A stretch of 64,000 bases of DNA from Terrimesophilobacter mesophilus (GTDB taxonomy: Bacteria > Actinomycetota > Actinomycetes > Actinomycetales > Microbacteriaceae). The position numbers and the translations under genes were made by a program. Below the pieces are notes generated by a model. The model had not been told where the DNA came from. It searched no databases and saw nothing but the letters and a program-made list of their open reading frames with translations. Below are positions 1-7,250 of the stretch, one piece after another (within the stretch, counting starts at the first letter, position 1; every line of letters starts with the position of its first letter). The DNA lies in NCBI RefSeq assembly GCF_014200375.1, contig NZ_JACHBP010000001.1, forward strand, positions 248,001 to 312,000, in the 5' to 3' direction.

Positions 1-183
1 GTCGATGAGCGGGATCACGACGTTGAGGCCCGGCATGAGGGTCTTGTGGTACTTGCCGAGCCGCTCGACGACGCCGGCCCTCGCCTGGGGGATGATCCGG
101 ATGGCACGGAACAGGATCGTGAGCACGAAGATCGCGACAACCGCGATCAGCAGCACGAGGAGAATGGTGCCGAAATCGTTCAC
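1..183 (-). CDS. SPFH/band 7 (stomatin-like) membrane protein, N-terminal part only
   Basis: Only about 61 N-terminal residues are in the window; the gene runs off the left edge. The GTG start overlaps the stop of the upstream nfeD-like gene as GTGA, so the two are translationally coupled. The visible part is a strongly hydrophobic segment (about residues 5-25) followed by a stretch containing RIIPQARAGVVERLGKYHK, typical of the start of the SPFH domain in stomatin/QmcA-type proteins. NfeD proteins are the usual operon partners of SPFH proteins, and together they organise membrane microdomains or assist membrane protease function. The exact subfamily cannot be given from this fragment. Confidence 0.85.
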   Translation of the reverse strand, partial: MNDFGTILLVLLIAVVAIFVLTILFRAIRIIPQARAGVVERLGKYHKTLMPGLNVVIPLID

Positions 184-665
184 TGGATGCCCTCTTTCTT
201 CGATTCGGTGGCTTTCACGGGGGCGACCATCGCGGTGGCCCCCTCGATCGAGGTCACTCTGACCCGGTCGCCGACTTCCAGTTGCGACGTATGCGCCGAT
301 TCGATCCTGGCCGTCCAGGTCTCTCCGACGGAGAGTTTCACCTGTCCCTGGCCGTCCACGAAATCGCGCACGACGGTGCCTTCCATGCCGACCAGGGCCT
401 CGACGAGGGTCTTGGACGGATCGCCGCCGCGCTTGAGCCGGCGAAGCAGAGGGGGCCGAACGGCGAGCAGCAGCAGAAGCGCGAGGATCGCGGCGATGAC
501 GACCTGACCCCACCACGGAACGCCGAGCAGGCCGGAGACCAGGCCGCCGAGGCTGCCGAGGGCGATCATGAGGAATGTGAACTCGAGGGTGGCCATCTCA
601 ACGATGAGGAACAACAGGATGAGGCCGAGCCAGATGATCCACGCGTAATCGTTGAGGAATTCCAC
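180..665 (-). CDS. NfeD family membrane protein
   Basis: 161 residues. Three hydrophobic segments (about 9-27, 30-48 and 53-68) precede a basic linker and a C-terminal beta-rich domain (about 90-150) with the pattern GMEGTVVRDF...GQVKLSVGETWTAR...GDRVRVTSIEG, the OB-fold of short NfeD proteins (NfeD1b type, without the ClpP-like protease domain). It is the partner of the SPFH protein that follows with a GTGA overlap. The family role, membrane microdomain organisation and protein quality control, is inferred from homology. The start is ATG. Confidence 0.9.
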   Translation of the reverse strand: MEFLNDYAWIIWLGLILLFLIVEMATLEFTFLMIALGSLGGLVSGLLGVPWWGQVVIAAILALLLLLAVRPPLLRRLKRGGDPSKTLVEALVGMEGTVVRDFVDGQGQVKLSVGETWTARIESAHTSQLEVGDRVRVTSIEGATAMVAPVKATESKKEGIQ

Positions 666-700
666 TGTGATCCAGTACCTCTCCTGTGTCGTGTTACTAC

Positions 701-735
701 TGAAACTAGCATGATGGTGTTGCTAGGGTCTGGGG
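701..735 (+). promoter_or_regulatory. Putative leaderless promoter of the SDR gene
   Basis: TGAAAC (701-706), a 17-bp spacer, TAGGGT (724-729) and six bases precede the GTG start at 736, so transcription would begin at or very near the start codon. No clear Shine-Dalgarno sequence is present. Leaderless mRNAs are common in actinobacteria. This is a pattern call only. Confidence 0.45.
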
Positions 736-1500
736 GTGAGCACACTTCTGAACGCCCATTCACTCGACGGTAGACGAGCACTCGTCACGGGTTCGTCGCG
801 GGGGATCGGCGCCGACACCGTCGGTTATCTCGCCGAAGCGGGAGCACGCGTCGTCGTGAACTTCCGCAACAAGGAGAAGCGGGCGCTCCAGCTCGTCGAG
901 AAGCTCGAGGCATCCGGTGCGACGGCGATCGCCGTGGGGGCCGACCTCACGGATGCGTCCTCGGTCGCGGCCATGTTCGAGACCATTCGTGAGCGGTGGG
1001 GCGGGCTCGACATCCTGGTCCTGAACGCGTCAGGCGGCATGGAGGCCGGGATGGGTGAGGACTATGCGCTGCGCCTCAACCGCGATGCCCAGGTGAACCT
1101 CGTGACGGCCGCGCTTCCGCTCCTGGCCAGGGGATCGCGCGTCGTGTTCGTGACGAGTCACCAGGCTCACTTCATCCGCACCGTTCCCACCATGCCGGAG
1201 TACGAACCGGTAGCCCTGAGCAAGCGGGCGGGGGAGGATGCGCTGCGCGAGATGATCCCACAGCTGGATGAGCTCGGCATCGAGTTCGTCGTCGTCTCCG
1301 GGGACATGATCGAAGGGACGATCACGGCGACGCTCCTCGAGCGCGCGAATCCCGGGGCGATCAGCGCGCGTAAGGAGGCGGCAGGCCGGCTGTACAACGT
1401 CGCGGAGTTCGCGGCCGAGGTGGCGCGGGCCGTCGTGGAACCGGTCCCCGCCGATCACACACGGTACATCGGAGACATCGGCGGCTTCACTCACGACTGA
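736..1500 (+). CDS. SDR family NAD(P)-dependent oxidoreductase with atypical active site
   Basis: 254 residues with a Rossmann fold. The nucleotide motif TGSSRGIG is at residues 18-25, an LNASGG segment (96-101) replaces the usual NNAG, and a serine is at 141 (VTSHQ). The expected Tyr-x3-Lys catalytic pair is not seen: Lys163 (SKRAG) has Val159 at the Tyr position, and the nearest tyrosine is Tyr156, seven residues before the lysine. The protein may use Tyr156 after a local loop shift, or may not be a classical dehydrogenase. The substrate is unknown. The gene stands alone on + between the divergent NfeD pair and the S9 peptidase, with a leaderless-looking GTG start. Confidence 0.88.
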   Translation: MSTLLNAHSLDGRRALVTGSSRGIGADTVGYLAEAGARVVVNFRNKEKRALQLVEKLEASGATAIAVGADLTDASSVAAMFETIRERWGGLDILVLNASGGMEAGMGEDYALRLNRDAQVNLVTAALPLLARGSRVVFVTSHQAHFIRTVPTMPEYEPVALSKRAGEDALREMIPQLDELGIEFVVVSGDMIEGTITATLLERANPGAISARKEAAGRLYNVAEFAAEVARAVVEPVPADHTRYIGDIGGFTHD

Positions 1501-1520
1501 GGCGAACGTAGAGTGATGGG

Positions 1521-3518
1521 GTGAAGCCGACCGATCTCCTGCTCCTGACGAGCGTGTCCCGACCCACCATCCACCCCGACGGCACGTGGGCGGTGTTCGC
1601 GACATCCAGTCCGAATCTCGACGCGGATGCCTACGTCGGGCAACTCTGGCGCGTCGCGCTCGACGGCACATCGGCTCCGGTGAGGATCACCCGTGGATTC
1701 AGCGACGGTTCGCCGCGATTCAGTCCGGACGGCACGCGCATCGCGTTCCTGCGGTCGGACGGAGAGAACCCGCCACAGCTCCAGGTGGTCTCCGCGGCCG
1801 GGGGAGAGCCGAGCGCGGCGACGAACCAGAAGCTCGGGGTGAGCTCCTTCGAATGGTCTCCGGACAGCTCGAAGCTCGCATACACGGCACGCGTCGCGGA
1901 GGAGGGGCGATACGGAACGGTCAAGGATCTCGGGGCCGGAGCAGAGCCACCCCGGAAGATCGTGACCCGCAAATACCAGTCGAACGGGCTCGGGTATACG
2001 ACCGACCGCCGGAACCACATCTTCCTCGTCGAGGCGCCGGATCCGGCGGCAGAGCCCAGCTACACGAGAGCGCCGTCGGCCGACGAGCCGACACCGGAAC
2101 AGCCTTCCGGGGTACCGGAGTCGCGGCAGATCACGACGGGCGACTTCGATGACGGTTACCTTCGGTTCTCCGTGGACGGAGTTCGCGTCGGATTCGTCTC
2201 GGCCCGCCACGACGACCGCGACGTCGACCTCGCGAACAACATCTACGAGGTGTCGATCGAGGACCCGGATGCCGAACCGGTCGCCCTGACCGGGTCTCAC
2301 GGCAAGTACGGAATCGACGGGTTCGCCTATGCGCCGGATGGCACCGTCTACTTCGTCGGGAGCGACCTGGGGGAGCGCGGGCGTGATTTCGTCGGGCGCA
2401 ACGGTGCGCTCTACCGCTTGGGCGGAGGGCCGGCAGAACGGCTCACCGACCCCGAGTCGATCGACCTCTCCGAGGGCGCCGGCGAACTGCTCGTGTGCGC
2501 GTCGGGGGACGTTCTCGCACTCCACCGCACTCGCGGCGACGTCGAACTCGTGTCGGTGTCGACCGACGGAAAGCTCCACACGATCGTCGGCGGGCACGTC
2601 GTCATCGGCGGATTCGATGTGGCGGGCGACGCTGTTGTCGTCTCCTACTCGGACGCGAAGACGAAAGGCGACATCGGTGTCGTGGGCACATCCGGGATCA
2701 CGGCGCTCACCGATTTCTCGGCAGGTCTGCGGGGGAGCGGCGTGGCGCCGATCGTGGAGCTCACAGTGCCGGCCAGGGATGGAACGCCCATCCACGGCTG
2801 GGTGCTGGCGCCGAAGGGTGCCGGGCCGCACCCCGTCCTGCTCAATATCCACGGCGGCCCGTTCACGCAATACACCGCGGCATTCTTCGACGAGACGCAA
2901 ATCTATGTCGACGCGGGATACGCGGTCGTCATGTGCAACCCGAGGGGCGCAGCAGGCTACGGCGAGGAGTTCGGCCGCGCCATCCGGCACCGGATGGGGA
3001 CGGTCGACTTCACCGACGTCCTCGACTTCCTGGACGGCGCGCTCGAAGCGAATCCGGCGTTCGACAAGGACCGCCTCGGGATCATGGGCGGCTCGTACGG
3101 CGGATACCTGACCGCCTGGACGATCTCGCAGGATCACCGGTTCACCGCGGCGATCGTCGAGCGCGGCTATCTCGACCCCGAGGTCTTCGTCGGTACCTCG
3201 GACATCGGAGACTTCTTCAGCGACGAGTACACCGGCGCCGACGCGGCGCAGATCCGGGCGCAGAGCCCGCAGGCCTTCGTGCACCAGGTCACGACTCCCA
3301 CGCTCGTGCTGCACTCCGAGAATGACCTCCGATGCCCGCTGTCCCAGGGCCAGCGGTACTACCTGGCGTTGAAGCGGCAGGGCGTTGACGCAGAAATGCT
3401 CATTTTCCCCGGAGAGAACCACGAGCTGAGTCGCAGCGGCCGTCCGAGGCACCGAGTGCAGCGTTTCGACGCCGTCCTGGACTGGTGGGAGCGCCACCTG
3501 CCGGTGAGGGCATCGTGA
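1521..3518 (+). CDS. S9 family prolyl oligopeptidase-type serine peptidase
   Basis: 665 residues. The N-terminal about 400 residues are a beta-propeller with TolB-like repeats (PRFSPDGTRIAF, FEWSPDSSKLAY). The C-terminal alpha/beta-hydrolase domain has GGSYGGY with nucleophile Ser525, Asp602 (SENDLRCP) and His634 (GENHELSR), the complete S9C-type triad. Such enzymes are cytosolic aminopeptidases, acylaminoacyl peptidases or dipeptidyl peptidases acting on short peptides; exact specificity cannot be read. No signal peptide is seen. The GTG start is 20 bp after the SDR stop, so co-transcription is possible. Confidence 0.93.
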   Translation: MKPTDLLLLTSVSRPTIHPDGTWAVFATSSPNLDADAYVGQLWRVALDGTSAPVRITRGFSDGSPRFSPDGTRIAFLRSDGENPPQLQVVSAAGGEPSAATNQKLGVSSFEWSPDSSKLAYTARVAEEGRYGTVKDLGAGAEPPRKIVTRKYQSNGLGYTTDRRNHIFLVEAPDPAAEPSYTRAPSADEPTPEQPSGVPESRQITTGDFDDGYLRFSVDGVRVGFVSARHDDRDVDLANNIYEVSIEDPDAEPVALTGSHGKYGIDGFAYAPDGTVYFVGSDLGERGRDFVGRNGALYRLGGGPAERLTDPESIDLSEGAGELLVCASGDVLALHRTRGDVELVSVSTDGKLHTIVGGHVVIGGFDVAGDAVVVSYSDAKTKGDIGVVGTSGITALTDFSAGLRGSGVAPIVELTVPARDGTPIHGWVLAPKGAGPHPVLLNIHGGPFTQYTAAFFDETQIYVDAGYAVVMCNPRGAAGYGEEFGRAIRHRMGTVDFTDVLDFLDGALEANPAFDKDRLGIMGGSYGGYLTAWTISQDHRFTAAIVERGYLDPEVFVGTSDIGDFFSDEYTGADAAQIRAQSPQAFVHQVTTPTLVLHSENDLRCPLSQGQRYYLALKRQGVDAEMLIFPGENHELSRSGRPRHRVQRFDAVLDWWERHLPVRAS

Positions 3519-3565
3519 GTCTCGGCGTCGTGCGCGCTGGGGTGGCCGGCCGATCCGCACCACGA

Positions 3566-3594
3566 TATCTGATAAGGCACATTATGTCAGATTA
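3566..3594. repeat. AT-rich interrupted inverted repeat, resolvase-site-like
   Basis: Perfect 6-bp arms ATCTGA (3567-3572) and TCAGAT (3587-3592) flank a 14-bp core, and the A/T-rich context extends outward. The left half TATCTGATA resembles the Tn3-family resolvase half-site consensus TGTCYRATA at 8 of 9 positions; the right half is weaker. It is notably AT-rich for this genome and lies in the gap between the S9 peptidase and a convergent gene. It could be a recombination site remnant, an operator, or chance. Confidence 0.35.
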
Positions 3595-3611
3595 GTCGGA
3601 CGAGACCGACT
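3594..3611. repeat. Short perfect inverted repeat (possible hairpin)
   Basis: AGTCGG (3594-3599) and CCGACT (3606-3611) form a 6-bp stem with a 6-nt loop, immediately next to the AT-rich inverted repeat. It lies about 75 bp after the S9 peptidase stop. No T-run follows, so it is not a convincing intrinsic terminator. Confidence 0.35.
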
Positions 3612-3658
3612 GAATGGGCGACGAATGGACGGCCTCCTACACTCACTTCGCCGGAGGA

Positions 3659-3763
3659 TCAGGCGTCCGGATCATCCATGAGTTCGCGCACCGCCTGGGC
3701 GCGGCGGAACGCCACCGCGATCTTCGCAGCGCAGTGCAGCGCGCCCTCGCGCCCCTTCCGTAG
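3659..3763 (-). pseudogene. Possible 3' remnant of an unidentified gene
   Basis: Directly after the stop of the carboxymuconolactone-decarboxylase-like gene, in the same frame, 34 sense codons run to a new TGA. They have coding-like composition and include GREGALHCAAKIAVAF and VRELMDDPDA. There is no start codon except an internal ATG near its end. It may be the decayed C-terminal part of another gene or chance in GC-rich DNA. I do not recognise the peptide. Confidence 0.25.
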
Positions 3764-4345
3764 TCAGGCGTAGCCGCGGCGCAGCAGCATGCCGGCAGCG
3801 CTGTCGAAGTCCCTGGCGCTGGGGATCTCGAAGTCCAGGGCGTTGGCGTTGCGCGCGATGATGTTGAACAGCGCCGCAACGGCCGCGGCGTCCTCCAGTT
3901 CTTCGGTGGTGAGCCCGGCGTCCAGGGCCGCTCGAACGTCGTCCGCCGAGAGCTGGTCGGGTTCCCTGGTCATCCGATCGAGGAAGACCAGTGCGGCACG
4001 GAGGCGGTCACTGATCGGTGCGGTGCGATAGTCCGCGAGAACGGCATCGGCCTCCGTCGGCTCCATCCCCCGCACCGCGATCGCGCGGTGTGCGCCGATG
4101 CAGAACGGGCAGGTACTCCAGGACGCGACCATCGCCGCCATCAGCTCACGTTCTGACACCGACCATGAACTCGGCCCCCGCATCGTCTTCTGGGTCCACT
4201 CCCCCAAGATCGGCCCGACGAATTCTTGGTCGTAGAACGCGACCCGAGCGGCATCCGGCAACCGATATCCGGCGAACAGTGAGATCATCCGAATCAGGAT
4301 GCGATGCGCGAGCGTGTCGCCGCGCTCGACCTCAGCGAGCCGCAT
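3764..4345 (-). CDS. Carboxymuconolactone decarboxylase (AhpD-like) family protein
   Basis: 193 residues, all-helical AhpD fold. The redox motif TCPFCIGAH places Cys79, Cys82 and His86 as in AhpD-like alkylhydroperoxidases, in which the CxxC pair reduces peroxides or acts as a disulfide carrier; the true substrate is not known. The start overlaps the end of the upstream 110-residue gene by 14 bp, so the pair is translationally coupled and probably forms one functional unit. A possible remnant follows the stop. Confidence 0.9.
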   Translation of the reverse strand: MRLAEVERGDTLAHRILIRMISLFAGYRLPDAARVAFYDQEFVGPILGEWTQKTMRGPSSWSVSERELMAAMVASWSTCPFCIGAHRAIAVRGMEPTEADAVLADYRTAPISDRLRAALVFLDRMTREPDQLSADDVRAALDAGLTTEELEDAAAVAALFNIIARNANALDFEIPSARDFDSAAGMLLRRGYA

Positions 4346-4664
4346 CCTCAGCCTCCCGGATCGCTCGAGCCGCAGCGTCCCACCGTTTCAGCCCGGCTCC
4401 CACACTGGCGGACATGACGATCTCGAACGTGGCCCGATCCGATCCGGATGCCTCTCGCACGGCACTCACCTGAGCATCGGTCACCCGATGGGACGCCGTT
4501 CCGATCGTTCGCGCCAGGACGTCATATGGCGCCCCGAGATCGTCGTGCTCCGCTCCACCCGCGTGCATGGCCCCTTCGCGCAGCTCGGCGCTGATCACAC
4601 CGGTCTCAACGACGCGACGCCGCAAGCGGCCTGCAAGCACCGAGTGACTCGACTCCGTTGCCAT
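4332..4664 (-). CDS. Small helical protein partner of the CMD/AhpD-like gene
   Basis: 110 residues beginning MATESSHSVLAGRLRRR. The segment around residues 62-92 (VTDAQVSAVREASGSDRATF then EIVMSASVGAGLKR) looks like an AhpD-type helical unit but lacks the CxxC pair. It ends inside the start of the carboxymuconolactone-decarboxylase-like gene (14-bp overlap), and I infer a heteromeric partner or second half-domain. The start at 4664 is chosen because the upstream extension is not coding-like and runs into the divergent oxidase gene. No firm function can be assigned. Confidence 0.75.
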   Translation of the reverse strand: MATESSHSVLAGRLRRRVVETGVISAELREGAMHAGGAEHDDLGAPYDVLARTIGTASHRVTDAQVSAVREASGSDRATFEIVMSASVGAGLKRWDAAARAIREAEDAAR

Positions 4665-4816
4665 GGGCCCCACGGTACGCCGCACAGGAATGGTTGGGCA
4701 AAACTGCCGGCCGCGATGGGTTTCACCACGCAGTTCCGAACCACCGACGGCGACCTCCAATGTGGCCGAGAACGATACGATGCACATCACGTTCGCTCCA
4801 TGACGGGAGACTGACA

Positions 4817-6106
4817 ATGACGCAGGAACGATCCGCGACCGGCTTCGGACGCGAGACCCAATCGACCATCTACCGTGACGGCGCGAGCGGCCACCGACCA
4901 GTCGTGCCCACCAGCGCGCAGGCGCTGTACAACGCAGCGCACGCCGCCATGTCCCCCGAGGCCTGGGCCTACGTCGCGGGCTCGAGCGGCTCCGAGACGA
5001 CGGCCGCCGCGAACCGGGCGGCACTCGACCGATGGCGGATCGTCCCCCGAGTGCTCCGCAACGTCGCCGTCCGCGATCTCGGAATCGACCTCCTCGGCCA
5101 CCACTACCCCTCCCCCGTCATCGCCGCACCCGTCGGAGCCCTCGGACTCGTACATCCGGATGCGGATCTCGCTGTCGCCCGGGCGTCAGCTGAGTTGGGT
5201 ATTCCTTACATATTCTCCAATCAGGCCTCGAAGACCATGGAAGAGACCGCCGCCATCATGGGCGACTCGCCCCGGTGGTTCCAGCTCTATTGGAGCAGCT
5301 CGGACGACCTCGTTGCGAGCCTCCTCCGGCGGGCTGAGGGCGCAGGCGCGCAAGCCATCGTCATCACGCTCGACACGCACACTCTCGGCTGGCGGCCCAG
5401 GGACCTCGACCTCGCCTACCTGCCCTTCATCCACGGCATCGGCATCGCGCAGTACACGAGCGATCCGGTCTTCCGCGCCATCGTGCGCGAGCGCGCCGCG
5501 ATGCCCTCCGACGGTCCGAGACCCCGCGTCACGCCGCGTGCCGTGAAGACGCTTCTCGACATGACCCGCCACTACCCGGGCCGGATGGTCGAGAACCTGC
5601 GCTCCGGTGAACCGCGCGTGGCGGTCGAGACCTTCCTCGACGTCTTCTCCCGCCCATCGCTCACGTGGGACGAACTCGCGTTCGCACGCAAGCACACGAG
5701 CCTTCCCATCGTGCTCAAGGGCATCCAGCATCCGGATGACGCTCGGCGCGCACTGGCCGCGGGTGTCGACGGCATCGTCGTCTCGAACCACGGCGGCCGG
5801 CAGATCGACGGCGCCATCGGCTCACTCGATGTCCTGCCCGCGATCGTCGACATCGTCGGGGGCCGGATGCCGGTGCTCTTCGACAGCGGCATCCGAGGCG
5901 GCAGCGACATCCTCAAGGCGCTGGCGCTCGGCGCGGCCGCAGTGCTCGTCGGCCGTCCATGGGTCTACGGGCTCGCCATCGCGGGGTCCGCCGGGGTCCG
6001 CGAAGTCCTCCGCAACCTCGTGGCGGAGTTCGACATCGCGCTCGGGCTGAGCGGACACACGAGCATTGCGGAACTCTCGCGCGACAGCCTCGGCGAACGA
6101 CCTTGA
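4817..6106 (+). CDS. FMN-dependent 2-hydroxyacid oxidase (lactate 2-monooxygenase-like)
   Basis: 429 residues, TIM-barrel flavoprotein. Catalytic His325 lies in VSNHGGRQ, Lys301 in VLKGIQ, and the FMN phosphate site in FDSGIRGGSDILKAL. The long inserted loop before LKGIQ and the N-terminal segment PEAWAYVAGSSGSE match the lactate 2-monooxygenase/mandelate oxidase branch, so oxidation of L-lactate or a related 2-hydroxyacid is likely, though the substrate is not proven. The ATG at 4817 is preferred because a purine-rich GGGAGA lies just upstream; an in-frame upstream extension is not coding-like. It is divergent from the CMD pair. Confidence 0.9.
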   Translation: MTQERSATGFGRETQSTIYRDGASGHRPVVPTSAQALYNAAHAAMSPEAWAYVAGSSGSETTAAANRAALDRWRIVPRVLRNVAVRDLGIDLLGHHYPSPVIAAPVGALGLVHPDADLAVARASAELGIPYIFSNQASKTMEETAAIMGDSPRWFQLYWSSSDDLVASLLRRAEGAGAQAIVITLDTHTLGWRPRDLDLAYLPFIHGIGIAQYTSDPVFRAIVRERAAMPSDGPRPRVTPRAVKTLLDMTRHYPGRMVENLRSGEPRVAVETFLDVFSRPSLTWDELAFARKHTSLPIVLKGIQHPDDARRALAAGVDGIVVSNHGGRQIDGAIGSLDVLPAIVDIVGGRMPVLFDSGIRGGSDILKALALGAAAVLVGRPWVYGLAIAGSAGVREVLRNLVAEFDIALGLSGHTSIAELSRDSLGERP

Positions 6107-6131
6107 CTCGCCCGCGCGTATTGTCGTGCCC

Positions 6132-7229
6132 GTGACCGTACATCGTCTCGACCCTCGCACTGCCCGGCGTCTCGCGGTTCGCGGTCAGGCGCTCACCGCG
6201 CGTCGACCGTCGGGCATCGTCCCCCTCGTGAAGCAGCTCACCCTCCTGCAGGTGGACCCCACGGCAGCCATCGCCCCCAACGCCGACCTCGTCGCGTGGA
6301 GCAGACTCGGGAACGACTACCGCCCGCAGGACCTCACCAGGGCACTCGAGGTGGACAGGACCCTGTTCGAGCTGGATGCCCTCATCCGCCCCATGGAGGA
6401 CCTGCCGCTCTTCCTCGCCGGAATGCTCGCCGCGCCGCAACGCGCGCGAGCACGGGAGTGGCTCGCGGCGAACCGGTCATTTCACCGCGACGTGCTCGCG
6501 CGCCTGAAGGATGCCGGACCGCTCGCGTCCCGCGACATCCCCGACACCGCTGCAGTGCCGTGGACATCCACCGGGTGGACCGACAACCGCAACACGACGC
6601 AGCTGCTCGAGCTCCTGGCGATCCGCGGTGAGGCAGCGATCTCCCACCGGAGGGGCCGCGAACGATACTGGGACCTCGCGGAGCGCGTCTACCCAGCGGA
6701 TGCCGTGGCGATCCCCGCAGCAGAGGCCCTCCGCATCCGCGCCGAACGTCGGCTGGCCGCGCTCGGGATCGCGAGGGTCACTGCGCCAGAGCAGCCGATC
6801 GAACCGATCCACGTCGGGGAGGTGGGCGACGAGGCCGTCGTCGAGGGTGTGCCTGGCACCTGGCGCGTCGACCCTGCAGCGCTCGAGTCGCTCGAGAGCG
6901 ACCCGGTCATGGGACGCACGGCACTGCTCTCCCCCTTCGATCGCCTGAGCTACGACCGGTTGCGAGCGAAGCAACTCTTCGACTTCGAATACATCCTGGA
7001 GATGTACAAGCCGGCGGCCCGGCGGCGGTGGGGCTACTTCGCGCTTCCGGTGCTCCACGACGACGAGCTCGTCGGCAAGGTCGATGCGAAGGCCGACCGA
7101 ACGTCCGGCCTCCTCACCGTGAACGCCATCCACGAAGACGTCCCCTTCGACGGCGGGACGAAGGATGCCGTCGGTGCAGAGCTCGACGCCCTGGCCGCCT
7201 GGCTCGGGCTGGAGCGCGTCGGCCCCTGA
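6132..7229 (+). CDS. Winged-helix DNA glycosylase, AlkX/YcaQ type (HTH_42)
   Basis: 365 residues. The protein matches the HTH_42 (formerly DUF1006) family of AlkZ/AlkX glycosylases: three winged-helix units and a C-terminal beta-barrel region (GYFALPVLHDDELVGKVDAK). The catalytic motif of this family is near residue 40, where LTLLQVDPT gives Gln40-Val41-Asp42. QxD marks the AlkX/YcaQ subgroup, which excises bulky N7-alkylpurines and unhooks interstrand crosslinks, as opposed to QxQ in AlkZ. A GTG start is chosen at VHRLDPRTARRLA, where conservation of the family normally begins. The gene follows the hydroxyacid oxidase by 25 bp. Confidence 0.88.
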   Translation: MTVHRLDPRTARRLAVRGQALTARRPSGIVPLVKQLTLLQVDPTAAIAPNADLVAWSRLGNDYRPQDLTRALEVDRTLFELDALIRPMEDLPLFLAGMLAAPQRARAREWLAANRSFHRDVLARLKDAGPLASRDIPDTAAVPWTSTGWTDNRNTTQLLELLAIRGEAAISHRRGRERYWDLAERVYPADAVAIPAAEALRIRAERRLAALGIARVTAPEQPIEPIHVGEVGDEAVVEGVPGTWRVDPAALESLESDPVMGRTALLSPFDRLSYDRLRAKQLFDFEYILEMYKPAARRRWGYFALPVLHDDELVGKVDAKADRTSGLLTVNAIHEDVPFDGGTKDAVGAELDALAAWLGLERVGP

Positions 7230-7250
7230 CGAGCAGGGTCGGCGACAGGG

